Source: Diphasiastrum complanatum (Eukaryota > Streptophyta > Lycopodiopsida > Lycopodiales > Lycopodiaceae). Taken from it: a stretch of 64,000 nt of DNA. The position numbers were made by a program, and so were the translations under genes. The stretch covers positions 16,783,314 through 16,847,313 of the forward strand of contig CM055106.1 of the NCBI GenBank assembly GCA_029204225.1, read 5' to 3'. The stretch's first letter is position 1. Every line of letters starts with the position of its first letter. Shown here in pieces: positions 35,077-45,908 of the stretch. The notes beneath the pieces are model-generated. The model was not told where the DNA came from, searched no databases, and saw only the letters and a list, made by a program, of their open reading frames with translations.

Positions 35077-35231
35077 ATTTGCCCCACCAGATCGCTGGCA
35101 GGGCAAAAAAAAAAAAGCCCTCCATTTCCACTCGCCGACGAGTAGAGATGAGGGAGGGCATTTTTTCTGACAAGGTAAAATTTTGCCTTGTAGCTCTACT
35201 CGCGCTAGCTACAAGGCAAATTTTTTTGCCT
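35077..35231. repeat. Left hairpin cluster of a foldback-like element
   Basis: Two hairpins stand side by side. Hairpin A (35117-35159) pairs GCCCTCC with GGAGGGC and continues through CACTCG/CGAGTAGAG. Hairpin B has a perfect 14-bp stem, TTTGCCTTGTAGCT (35182-35195) with AGCTACAAGGCAAA (35207-35220), extended by A/T pairs. Both contain CTACTCG/CACTCG cores. CCAGATCGCTGGCAGGGCAA at about 35088 recurs to the right of the gene fragment. Confidence 0.75.
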
Positions 35232-35610
35232 CTAGCCAGCTTCTAAACATGCTGTAGCAATTCTGTCGTTGCTACCCATCGCGTTAAGCTCCCATAACTG
35301 CTTGGAGTGCGTTTCCAACTTTCTCCGTGAGGGATCTACTTCCCAGTCAAATTTGGATGCAACAATTCTTCTAGAAAATCTTGCTAAGAGCCGTGAACTG
35401 AGGCTCGTGATAGGTTCCATCAGTGGGTTGTTTGAAAAATTCACTAGAGTACTGCAACAAAACTACACAGATACTTTAACATTAGCTATTCTTAGGGCAG
35501 TTATGGGCATATGCTTGCCCACCATAAATATAGTTAAGGCTGTCGAATCTGGTATGACTGCTGCAATCGTGGAGCTATTGAATAAGCCAACACCCTCAAG
35601 CCAACGGTAG
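35232..35610 (+). pseudogene. Captured fragment of a U-box/ARM-repeat protein gene
   Basis: The open frame (113 residues from 35269) reads like ARM repeats of plant U-box E3 ligases: SNLDATILLENLAKSRELR, VIGSISGLFEKFTRVLQ, TLAILRAVMGICLP and NIVKAVESGMTAAIVELLN. The helical pattern and the final VKAVESGMTAAIVELL (compare the family's VRAVEAGAVAALVELL) support this; the U-box itself is absent. It has no stop or frameshift over its whole length, but it starts and ends inside hairpin repeats and lies in a retrotransposon, so it is a gene fragment, not a gene. It appears intron-free. The precise parent gene cannot be named. Confidence 0.6.
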
Positions 35611-35800
35611 GGCAAAAAAATTTTGCAATTACCTTCCATAACAACGATATGTGTTGGCATAAATCTGTTTGGGATGACAGATCGTTGTCATGGAAGCCAA
35701 TTGCAAAAAAAATTTGCCCTACAAGCGATCTGGCAGGGCAAAAAAAATTGCATGCCAGCTCTACTCGCCAGTGAGTAGAGCTGGAAGCCAGATCGCTGGT
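35608..35800. repeat. Right hairpin cluster of a foldback-like element
   Basis: Hairpin C pairs 35608-35648 (TAGGGCAAAAAAATTTTGCA onward) with 35681-35721 in a ~41-bp imperfect inverted repeat including ACAACGAT/ATCGTTGT. Hairpin D (35755-35784) has a perfect 12-bp stem CCAGCTCTACTC/GAGTAGAGCTGG with a six-base loop. CCAGATCGCTGG at 35788 repeats the motif found on the left side of the cluster. Confidence 0.75.
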
Positions 35801-35805
35801 AGTTC

Positions 35806-35849
35806 CAAGATCCATGTTCAAGTCAATATAGATTAATTTTTAGGAGGAG
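35806..35849 (+). mobile_element. Copia 3' internal terminus with polypurine tract
   Basis: TCCAAGATCCATGTTCAAGT and then CAATATAGATTA match the last codons and 3' end of the family B pol at about 33229-33260 (there ending PRSMFKSI). TTTTTAGGAGGAG then precedes TGTTGAAAAATG, as in a PPT/LTR junction. So a second, related Copia ends here, and the hairpin cluster lies directly inside it. Confidence 0.75.
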
Positions 35850-36839
35850 TGTTGAAAAATGAAAAATGATCTATCAAATTTCTTCACAAATCAAATTATT
35901 TAACTTGTATAAGAATGTTGTTATTGCTTGAAATGTGTACTTCATTGAAATCGATGTTATTTCAAGCTTTCCAAATAGTGTAGAGAGTGGCAATTATAAA
36001 ATTGTGCCACGTTTTTGCTTCCTTTCTTGTCACTAATGAAATGACATTGTCCCCAAGAATGATGGTGTTCAAGTTTATATCCTCATTTAAGATAGTGTAG
36101 CCAAAATTTTCAAGATTGAAACCCACAAATTTCTATGACAATAAAATCTCTTTGTCCATTTGTCATGAGAGGAGTTGGTATTCATTTGCTATTGATATGA
36201 CAGGGGTTTTCATAGAACAATATGTTGATCATTAAATGGGTATTGCCAACTTATATACTGGTTGTCATGAGCTTTGTTTGCATCAAAATAACATTTTTTT
36301 ATAAACTATCTAATTTACAGTTTAATAGGTGCACAAAATTGTCAATAAAACACATTCTTAACATCCATTTTTGAGTTACGACCACTTTTTGCTTTTTTCT
36401 ACTTGCCCTTTCAGGTGGGATGTTGTATCTATCTTGTTTTCTCTCACCAAGGACTACTTATGACAAAGGACTTCTATTTGTTTCTAATGTAGCATGGGTT
36501 TAAAAAGATCATAGGTTTATGAAGGAAGTTGCATATTCTTTGTTCGTAGTATGAAAATAAATATGTTGGTAATTTTCAATGTTGTTAAGTTTGTTGTATA
36601 ATTGTAGGTAAAGTTGATGTTCTAAAGTTAAATACAAACCTTGAGGAATGGGATGAAATATGTATGTAATTTTGAATGTTGTTAACTTTGTTACATAATT
36701 GTAGGTAGAGTTGATGTTCTTAAGTTAAATATAGATTTTACATCTTGTTATTTTGATACATATTTTAATATGAAGTTCAATGTTTTACCTTCTTAGACTA
36801 TGTAACTGGAAGTTTTATCGAACATGTTCATGAATAAGT
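35850..36839 (+). mobile_element. Probable Copia 3' LTR and following AT-rich sequence
   Basis: Begins TGTTGAAAAATG after the polypurine tract at 35838-35849. The LTR's far end cannot be placed. No coding motif is seen. A 98-bp-period duplication lies at 36560-36733. Confidence 0.45.
36560..36733 (+). repeat. Tandem duplication, ~75-bp units, period ~98
   Basis: Copies at 36560-36634 and 36657-36733 share TAATTTTsAATGTTGTTAA, ATAATTGTAGGTA and AGTTGATGTTCT with several substitutions. Confidence 0.7.
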
Positions 36840-37757
36840 CCAGTTACCCTGCTCGCGAAAGAACCTACCATGAACCTCAAAAAGGCGATTGTCGAGATTC
36901 GAGAGGAAGTCGAGGCAAGAGAACATCTTGATCACAAAGATGGTTCTGACCAGGCCCTCTACGACAACAAAGAAAAATCCAAGAAACAATTTAAGCCTAA
37001 GAGGGAGTCGAATCAGAGGCAGGATCATGATCAGCAAGCAGAGGGACCAGCAAAGGCAACTAGAAGAGCAAAGGGAGGTCGAAGCAGCAAGGTGGAGAAA
37101 AGGAAGACTTGCGTGAGATGCAGAAGAGACGGGCACACAGTTGATACATGCTGGCTCAATCCAAAGATTGAGTATATCCACTGCCACAAAAAGGGTCATG
37201 TTTCGGACGAAGCATGCAACGTGGTTGATGCCAGTACCAGTACTCTGATTGCTAAAGGCAATAGGAAAGATAATCTATATCATCTGAAGGTACGCCTACC
37301 TGCAGATTAGGTGCATTAGACTCATGACGACTCGCCAGACACTCTGTGGCACAGAAGACTATGCCACATGAATTCAATGGCACTATACCAAGCAAGCCAT
37401 CATGGAGCAATAACAGGGGTCATCATCTCGAATGCAACTAGTTCGACCACCTGTGATGCATGTTTGAAAGGTAAGATGTCACGCACTCCATTCATCAAAG
37501 ACTCCTATAGAACGACCAAGATTCTAGAGTTAGTGCATTCTGACATCTGTGGGCCTTTCAATGTGATCTCAGTAGGAGGCTCCAAATACTATATAACGTT
37601 CATTGATGATTACAGTAAATTTTCCAGTGTATTTTATTCTAAATAAATCTGAAGCACTTGATAAATTCACAAAATATGTGAATTGGGTAGAGAGATGCAT
37701 ATGCAACAAGGTCAAGCAGATCAGGACAAATCAAGGTGGTGAATACATCTCGAATCA
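36840..37757 (+). pseudogene. Family A Copia gag-IN fragment with protease deleted
   Basis: From CCCTGCTCGCGAAAGA the sequence parallels 59128 onward. Gag (36870-37310) has KKAIVEIREEVEAREHLDH and a first zinc knuckle CVRCRRDGHTVDTC. The second knuckle starts IHCHKKGHV and then jumps to ACNVVDASTSTLI, which in the 59-kb copy lies about 430 bp further on, after protease. So an internal deletion removed the whole protease. After LRLPAD-like sequence an in-frame TAG ends the frame at 37310. The pre-integrase and integrase N-terminus follow (CDACLKGKMSRTPF, LELVHSDICGPF, FIDDYSKF), a frameshift at about 37625, and then IRTNQGGEYIS with the catalytic Asp as Asn. The fragment ends at about 37757 against a minus-strand Copia. 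Confidence 0.88.
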
Positions 37758-38283
37758 TTGTTGACAAATAGAGCCTGAGAGGAGGAAGTAGACAAAGTTT
37801 CTTGACTTCTTCTATTGTCTTCTTGCAGCAACATAGTGATAACTCTAGTAAGAGTTAAATCTGAGTGTGTCGATATGATCATCACCCAGTTCTCATATGT
37901 AGAGGGCAAGCTTGAAAGAAATGTCATAATTGAGTCTTGATCGTCTATGACTGATCCGACAACGGCCATTGAAGATTGTTAAACTAGTTAATGTGACTCC
38001 AAAGAGATTCACTAGTAGACATTTTGAATGTGCAGAATTTCCTTCGTAGATGTAACTTAGTAGTTACGTCCCTCACATCATATAGTGACTTCAAAATGTC
38101 CCAAACGTCTCTTGACGTTTTAGCTTCACCTATGTGTCCAATCTGTGTATCTGATATATTGAGGATAATAAGCGCGAAAGCTTTACCATCCTTCAATTTT
38201 CACTTTATCTTAAATTACCACAAATAATAATTGGATCCATTCAGCTTGTTTGTTATAAGACCTGCTTTACTTTGAGAATCCAT
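37758..38283 (-). pseudogene. Copia gag N-terminal part, minus strand
   Basis: On the minus strand the frame begins MDSQSKAGLITNKLNGSNYY at 38283, a UBN2-type Copia gag start, with two early stops, then KDGKAFALIILNISDTQIGH, SRDVWDILKSLYDVRDV and LHLRRKFCTFKMSTSESLW to a stop at 37984. After a frameshift it continues at 37969 with SIMTFLSSLPSTYENWVM. It ends where family A sequence begins at about 37757. Its PBS and LTR lie just upstream at 38480 and 38492. Confidence 0.82.
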
Positions 38284-38479
38284 CTGGAACTTAGTCTGTC
38301 AATTGTATCAATGATGCTAAGATGTGGTAATGCCAACAATAAGAAATCAATTCTTTGATACTGAAAGGTTGAAAAAAAAGCTAAAGAGTATGATATCAAT
38401 TTGATATCACAAAAAAAATGAAGTATTAGAGCTTTCGCTCTGGTATCATATTGGAATCAGATAAAGAAGTAGTGAAACA

Positions 38480-38491
38480 GCTCTGATACCA
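38480..38491 (-). other. Primer-binding site, initiator tRNA-Met
   Basis: The minus strand reads TGGTATCAGAGC directly after the LTR end (CCAACA). This identifies 38492-39575 as a 5' LTR of a minus-strand Copia. Confidence 0.9.
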
Positions 38492-39575
38492 TGTTGGAAA
38501 GTGGTATGCAGAAGATAGGTCTAGCTTGAAAAGAAACGAATGAAAATAATTCGTCTGTCTAGAAAGAAAACCTTTCGTGCATGGCAGAATAAACTATCTT
38601 CATCTTTCCAATGCATGACTACGCCTATCAATTTCAAACAAGACAATAGTGATAGAAATCATGTTTGAACTTATAATAACTAACTTTGAAATCGTCAATA
38701 CTACAGTGATTACGTAGCCAAACAATTAAGCATCGAATATTATCAGACAAATAATTAGTTGTGAAGAAATACAAAAACGCATACAGTTTGAGACGAAACT
38801 GAACGCAATAAAGAATAGTATTGATTCAAAACGAAACAGAAGTAAATGAGTACAATAAGTTGCGGATTGAAGCTATGTACTCTACGCTATCTTTGAGTGG
38901 CAAAAAATGAAAGTCTGAATTAATGCGCAATGCTGATGAGCAGTAGCACAATAGCAATCTCTAAAACAACTCTAAGAAGTGAGCTAGAGTGCTTAGGAGT
39001 GTTCAAGCTCGCAGGCTCGAGAGAGAGAGCTAACTATTCAAACACTCTAGATAATTCTGATTTTCAATGAATTAATCTGTATGAATATGAACAACACAAT
39101 ATGAATACTAAGAAATTAGGTCGTCAATTGCGATTGCCAGTTGGCTAATGATCCGTTGGCATCCATCCGGTCCTTGTCATTGATTGCTGATAAGTGGTGA
39201 AATTGGTTGTAAATGTTCTGTTTGCATAAATGAACCAAAACTATAGCCTTGCATAAATGAACTAAAACAGCCACATGCGACTTTGCAAAAAAGCGAAAAA
39301 AAGTGAAGGTGCCCTTAAATCTCATTTAGGGTTGTCCCACACTTTGCCAGAGTCATTTCCTTAACATTTGAGGCTCTTTGAAAGAAGCGAAAAATGCGAC
39401 ACTATGATTTTACACAAGATTTCTGTCAGGTGAAAAATGTGACACTGCCATAAACTCCGTGTAATTCTACAGATTGTGTAAAAACACTTGTAATTCTGTA
39501 GACTGTGTAAACACAGGGGAAAATCCACAGAACTGGATAAACAATGGATGAAGATTAAAATCAATTAGACGATTG
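38492..39575 (-). mobile_element. 5' LTR of minus-strand Copia
   Basis: The lower end (TGTTGGAAAG in plus orientation) is fixed by the PBS. It aligns with 8413-9650 along its whole length, differing mainly by the GA microsatellite, one 43-bp unit near 39430 and scattered substitutions. The upper end is near AATTAGACGA, where similarity stops; a clear CA terminus is not visible. Confidence 0.78.
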
Positions 39576-40378
39576 GTAAAAAGGAGAATAATCCAACATG
39601 GTAAGGATCTAACTTGTGGTGTTATACTAGTATAATTGAATTCTTCACCTAGACATTTGAGATTTCTGAATCATTGGCAATTAGCTTGAGTAGTCGATCA
39701 CTCCAGGATGAAGTTAATTGGCAAAACGATCAGTGTGATGTGGATTTACTGGGAACTGATGGTCTTTGAACTATATAGCTTGTAAGACGCATGATTAGTG
39801 AATCATTTGGGTTCATCAGTTAAAATTATGTGCATTGGATATACATTATTCTTGGGATAGAGTATTCCTTAGTTAAGGAATAGACTCAACTTATTTGTGA
39901 TTGTATCCCAGAGAGCTCAATTGGATAACGAATCATAATGAATCCAAGAATAATAACTGAATTTATTTTCAGCAGGACTTTGGGTATCTAGATGTGATTT
40001 TGGATTGTAATCTCAAGTTTTTTGTAGTTGAAGATGATTGTCATTTTGATATGCGTTCAGTCTTTAATTACCAGTTGTTTATAGAACTTGAATCTTGCAC
40101 TTCAGTTAAAGAATCATGTTTTGAAAGTATTTATTTCTAAATCCAGTATTTTCTTAATGGAAAGATTTTGGAATGACTCTTACTTTTCTTGAGTTATGTG
40201 GAATATATACTCTAGTATCTTGTAAATGATTAAGTATGATTTTGATTCCAATAAATAACGATTGACTAATCATACGAATCTAAATATTTATGATTGACGA
40301 ATCATAAATAGATACTTGATTATTGTCAGAGGATTATATGGAATTGTGAAGATTTTTAAGTGTGATGATTAATTTTAT
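39576..40378. other. AT-rich sequence, nothing recognised
   Basis: No ORF above noise, LTR end or RNA gene seen. It contains several short repeats of the form GAATCATAA/GATTGACGAATCATA near 39925-40310. Confidence 0.4.
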
Positions 40379-41391
40379 TTGAGCACCATTGAGGAGTACC
40401 TAGCAGTGCCACCCATGCCAGACACTGACCCTATGCCCATGAACAAATACAATGAAGTCATTACCAAACTACAGACCCAGAAGAAGTTGTTCCAGGATTT
40501 CAAAGTCAAGCAACAACGATATGTATATCCAGTCATCAACCTCATCGGTGAATTGGAGAAACATAATGATGAGTTGGAGCATCAGTTGACAGAGGCTTTG
40601 GCAACCCAATTTCTAGAAGAGACATAGCCGCCAGGTACTACAAGCCAAGAACCATTGACAACATCCCAAGGTGCTCCATCTACAAGCACACAAACATCAA
40701 TTCCCGCCCCCTTGGAGTTTGACCCAACCTTCACAGTTGAACAATTGGATTTGTCCGAGGGTGACCCATCTGGTGCAAGCACAGAACCCTCTTGCACGAC
40801 AAAACAACTGGCAAGGATGCAGATCAAGGGCAACCAAGCAAGAGCATCAAGCACATATTCAAAAAGCCCCAAACTCTAGAGGAGTCAGTCCAAGAGTTCC
40901 TAGCCAACTACCCAGAGGAGCAAATGTGAGGGGGCTATGTTTTGCCATGCTCTGCAGCCGACATCAAGGGCGAAGAAAAGCATATCATCGAACAGCTAGC
41001 ACCTCAACCCACTTGGCACAATGTTCTCTTCAAGGACGTCAAAAGTGCCCCGATGAAATATTTTCATGTTCCTAGGTACCTGCGCGTGGACCTCAGATAT
41101 ATGCCAATCTCACGATGTGAGACATGGCCAGAACAATTGGACGCCAGTGCACTCCCTAACTGGCCAATCATCCCTAATTCCAGGGGCTGGACCAACCAGT
41201 CTAACTTCCAGTGTGCCTTGGAACACTTTTTTCAAAAGTACCAACATTTAGTCGATCCAACAATGCGCAAAGCGGCCCTTAATTGTAAGCGACTCTCTTT
41301 CCGAAGTTCTCTCGAGTTCCATTGGGACCATTCCTTGGGTTCCTTGTTTTTCGACCCCAACACCCATTTCCCTAATTTAAAACAGTAAGAC
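40379..41391 (+). pseudogene. Unrecognised broken coding region
   Basis: Two frames belong together. From 40379 to 40879 one frame is open apart from a TAG at 40625: a Met/Pro-rich start (YLAVPPMPDTDPMPMNKY), a stretch with coiled-coil character (LIGELEKHNDELEHQLTEAL), then Ser/Thr/Pro-rich sequence and KQLARMQIKGNQARAS. A frameshift near 40860 leads to KKPQTLEESVQEFLANYPEE, a stop at about 40926, and an open frame to 41391 (AADIKGEEKHIIEQLAPQPT, YFHVPRYLRVDLRYMP, WPIIPNSRGW, ALEHFFQKYQHLVDP). Composition and conserved-looking Trp/His/Pro positions suggest a once-real protein. I do not recognise the family. A nearby polypurine-like tract at 41656 suggests it may be a retrotransposon-specific ORF. 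Confidence 0.45.
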
Positions 41392-41655
41392 TAGTTAATC
41401 ATGGCACGAATTTATTATCGAGCAGCAATGATGTGTCTCAACATGCAACACGGGTGGAGGAGTGGCAATGCACTCAGTGGTTACCATGTAGCTCACATGT
41501 GTTTGGGCCACTCAAAGATGATACAGCTATACGTGCCCAAGCTATGAAAGGCTACGACAAACTCATCCAAGAAATCTGAAAACATAACGAAGAGCTGGAT
41601 GTCGAGCTGTAGGAATCGCTTTTCAGATGAATTGCCATGGACTGGCAACCAAATA

Positions 41656-42268
41656 GCAGCGAGGGAGTGTGAGGGCTGGAATACAAGGCCTAAGGGGCAT
41701 TTCAATGGAGCCCAAGAAAATTCAAGAAAGGAGCACCTTACAAGGAAGGAGCCTTTGTACATAATTATTTTTGTTTAATTAATGGCCCGAGCATGACATC
41801 CTGCATGTATAAGTCCATCTTGAAGAGCCCGTTAGTAGTTAGTTATGTTAGTCAGCATCCTATGAGTATAAGTCCAACTTGTGGTGCCAGTAAGTTATTA
41901 GGGACAAGGAAACAATTTTGGCAAGTCTCAAGGTTTAAACTCAGACTTTAAAAAGTATGTAAAAGTCAAAGTCAAGCTTCCAAAAGGAAACTTGCATTCT
42001 ATATTGAGACTTGAGATGTCTTGTCCCATAGGCACATGTGGAAGGGAACTCCACAAGCTTCTCTAAAAGAAGCTCATTGTATGTAATTTTCGTCCTTAAT
42101 GCAAGGCTCTACTTTAGCCCCTTTTTAGTTATGCTTAACCTTGGAGTGTATATAATTTAGTTATGCTTGTAGAGAGAAAGTAGGAGGACATGGAGTCCTA
42201 GTTAGAGGAGAGAGTGGAAAAGGAGGGAAGAGAGAGAGAGAGAGAGAGCCAACTAAATTATTTCAACA
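41656..42268 (+). mobile_element. Possible polypurine tract and LTR
   Basis: AGCAGCGAGGGAG (about 41655-41667) is followed by TGTGAGGGCTGG, which looks like a PPT/LTR junction. The block ends in a GA run (42231-42248) and ATTTCAACA at about 42268. There is no second copy in the window to confirm it. Confidence 0.35.
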
Positions 42269-44220
42269 AAAAGTTGTGATCAAATGGTGGCTCAGCTATC
42301 AACCTCATTTTCTTAAAACTAAACCATGATTGGGGGATTGAGTAGGAATGATCACAGCCAAATTCTTTCTCAAGCTAGCAATTTAACTTGTGTCAAGCCA
42401 TCAGGGTTGGAACAAAATACCCATTTTAAGGTGGAAGGTATATGATTTCACATCCTTATCAACGGAATTGGCCTCTATTACTCAATGTAGGCAATTTAAT
42501 GTATATCACTCAAGATAGCTTAATTTTTATGCCCATATTTCAAGATGGCTTGGGCTTGAGTTTGACCCTTATCAATTGGCACAGCTAGTTGAGTGATTAA
42601 AATTGACCAATTTCAAGTATAGTGCATTCAGATTTCTTGAGTTTGAGCTCTTAGTGATGGACTTGACCCTTAACACTCTAAATTTTTCACTTGAGATAGC
42701 TCTAAATTGTCCCTTATTACTTGAGATTGCTCACTAAGTTATTAAACTTGAGGAATATCAAGTTTAGGACTTTGAGATAGCTCAAATTTAATGCCTACTA
42801 TGTGATTCCAGTCCTTGACATAGTTCATTGAATGATTAAATTCAACCAATCTTGAATGTGGGACAATCAACCTTTTCTATTCTCGTGGAACTATGACAAG
42901 GTAACTAGTCTTATAACAATGGAGAACCAAGGTAAGGTAGTAAAAGCTTTTCTAGATTTTTGGATTATTCAACTCACTAGACAGTGATATGAGGACGAAC
43001 AATTGCACAACCAACCACACCATAGATGGTATTAGAATATGACTCAAGTTCAGGAAGCCATTGAGAGTACATCAAGGTGCAAGCACCAATGTTATTGATG
43101 GGATCAAAGCAATTGCCACAATAGATTATCTTGATTTGATAGTAGACCACCCAATAAAAAAGCATGAGCACCTTATCAAGACGTGAGTAGGCCAAGCAAG
43201 ATGCATCAAGCAACAATGAGGGACAAATTTTGAATATGATGAATATTGATTGATTGACCCTAGAGCTCATGCTTGAACCATGCAAAAAACAAAGGTGATG
43301 CTCTTTTGTGGTGTCATCACAATTGATGACGAGGCTATATATATACTTGGATAATTAAACCCTTAACTATTTTGATCTTGAGCATTACAACATGTGCCAA
43401 CCACCCTCAAATCCTCATGCACCTTCTATGATGATGATAATATCACAAATTGCACCCCATGGAAAATTTGAATCAAACACTCAAGAGAAGACACAATGGT
43501 CTTTTAAGTTGAAGGCCGTGCTAGAAAGGGAAGTCATAGCCAAGGTCACCTTTATTGAAAATACCAACCGCACTGGATCTTGTATCCACCCCACATGCAC
43601 ACACACCCATGGTTGATATTGGCAAGGTTCAGCAAACTATGGTTGTTATAAACTTATTTGAACCCACCAACAAAATAAAAAGCACCTAAGAATTTGAGTA
43701 AAAGCACACATCAATCAGAATGAAATAAGTTGTTTGGGAAGAAATTAGCCCCAATGAAATAGGCTAGGTTCAAACATGCAATAAACCACGCCTACGAGGT
43801 ACAATTAATTCAAGAAGTTGTAGTGTAAACCGCAGTTAAAAAAGGCCCTTGCATCTTTGATAGAACAAAAAGGGAAAGGGCCACACTAGGGTAGAATCGA
43901 TGCGTGAGCATCAATACAATGCAAAACACCCATTTATGAGATTACACCATGGACGAAGTTGTTGTCATGTTAGTGCAAGCACAATGAGAACTAACAATAC
44001 AACTATAAACACATCCATTCATGATGGGTAATCTAGGGTCAGACCACTCGATCTATAGCTTACCCAAGTCAAAAAAAAAGAATTAGTCCATGTCAGAGAG
44101 CAAATAAACATCCAAGATCGGGAGCATTTGAGGGAGTTCTTATGATTGAGGGCAAGACTCCTAAGATTAGTAAACAATACCATAGCGACCCCCACTAGTC
44201 TTAGATGACTAGCAAGAAAA
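42269..44220. other. No gene recognised; probably decayed retrotransposon sequence
   Basis: Short frames at 42977-43285 (minus) and 43392-43616 (plus) lack motifs. The Gypsy RT remnant that follows suggests this is the decayed 5' part of the same element. Confidence 0.4.
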
Positions 44221-44600
44221 CGAGAAACTGTTAGATGTAGAATTTATTTACAAAAGTAAGCACATAGATTGGATATCACCCTTGGTTCTCATGCCCAAGA
44301 CAAATAAAATCCATATATGCATAGATCTAGAGAAGCTTAACGTTGTTAACAAAAGAGACTACTTCCCTCTCGAGACCCTCCACTAAGAGCGTAAGAAACA
44401 AGGCATACAACTTCCTTGCCATGGGTGGGCACAATCAAGTGCAAATTGCACCCAAGGATTGAACACAGGCTCTGTTTGCCACAAAATGGGGTCATATGTG
44501 CACGTGGTAGTGTCATTCAAAATGTGCAATGCCCCAAGCATGTTTCAAAGTGTAATGTTATATGGCTTTAAAAAATTTCTACCACACTTCCCAAGTGCCT
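44221..44600 (+). pseudogene. Ty3/Gypsy reverse transcriptase remnant (OTA-like)
   Basis: Translated in plus frames, this shows KLLDVEFIYKSKHIDWISPL, VLMPKTNKIHICIDLEKLNV, NKRDYFPLE, then after a stop and frameshifts MGGHNQV-like sequence, WGSYVHVVVSFKMCNAPSMF. The order and motifs correspond to Gypsy RT blocks before the catalytic box (compare KMRICLNLKPLNVVTKNDHF in the 11.5-14.3 kb element). It is too broken to give a long ORF. The catalytic box itself is not recognisable downstream. Confidence 0.7.
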
Positions 44601-45908
44601 AGAAAAACTCAAAACAATTTTGATAAAATTAAATGCAAAATTTAGGTGACACACGAGCGATAGTTCTAAGACATAGTATAACACAATTTCAACAAATCAA
44701 GCATGAGTTTTGGTGATTGTAAAGATGCAACTACCTCGAACCGTACATTGTCTATACACATTATTATCATGACCTTTTTAACAATTGAAGTCATTTTGTG
44801 CAAGCTTGACTACCTTTGACATCAAATGAATCTTGTACCTCAAAGAAATTGTAATTTGTAGAATAAGAGACTTATTGAAGGTACAATTATTTTCCATCTT
44901 AAAATAGTTCTAACATTGTTGATAGGTTTATGTCTCTCTCTAGGCAACCACTTTGCAAAGGAGTCAACTTCTTATGTCACCCACCATGTTCTATTTTTTC
45001 GCTCTTAGTAAATTTCCATTAACCACTTGACCGATGTTATGGTTTGGTGTCTAGGTTGCCCATGCAATAACTCCATATGTTTTGCGGTCTACAATCAATT
45101 ATTCAATAGGGAAAAGCAAAAGCACCACAAATTTAACTCTAAATTGCATCTTCTAACTGGAAATTGACTTTCTTATTGAGCTCCTCAATCTTTACACATG
45201 AGCCAAAGTCGCAATTCTCATGTTCCCTATTGTCGCACAAGGTCACATTCACAATCCATTCTATTGTTTACCACATGGTACCAAAGAGTGGTATGAAAAC
45301 CTCAAACCCCCATTGATAAGAGGTCAACGTAAAGCATACGCTCAGAAAAGGATCTGGGCAATCGCTCTTTGAGGACACAAAGCTAATAGCATCCAGAGCC
45401 TTCTCGACACTGATAGAACTCCAAGTACACTCTACAACGATCCCAAGCAACTGACAATTTCTGAGAACTTATCAAAACACAACTTCAACATACACAACCT
45501 GGAAAATGATCAATCCACCACACTTGTGGGCTTGTGCACTTCATGCAGGCTGCTGTTCATCATAAACATAGGAGTCAGGACCTTGATTCCAGATTTTTTT
45601 GCTAAAAGTAAACTTTGCCGGCATGTAGCAGAAAGCTCTTGAGTACTGAAATCTCTAAACAAGGATAACTGAACAATATGCTTTGTCTGAAACAACAAGA
45701 AGAGAAACTGCTTTTTCTTTCATAAAAGGTTTTGCAAATACAAGAGAGACCAGGCTTCGGTCAACAAGCCAATGCTTTAATAACTTTGCAGAATAAATCT
45801 ACAATGTTACAAAATATTCTGACATCCTAAATTTTCAACTAAAAGTAAAGAGGGAGGTAGAAGAAGAATAATGGTGTAAAAAACTATAACCCTGATGTTC
45901 ATGGTAAC
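44601..45908. other. No gene recognised; 3' flank of guanylate kinase at the right end
   Basis: Decayed sequence to about 45700. The last ~130 bases before 45909 should hold the 3' UTR of the guanylate kinase transcript, because transcription runs leftward, but no strong polyadenylation signal is evident on the minus strand. Confidence 0.4.

Noticed and set aside
35117-35220. Hairpins followed by T-runs as bacterial-type terminators
   Set aside because: This is eukaryotic nuclear DNA; the hairpins are part of a transposon-like cluster.
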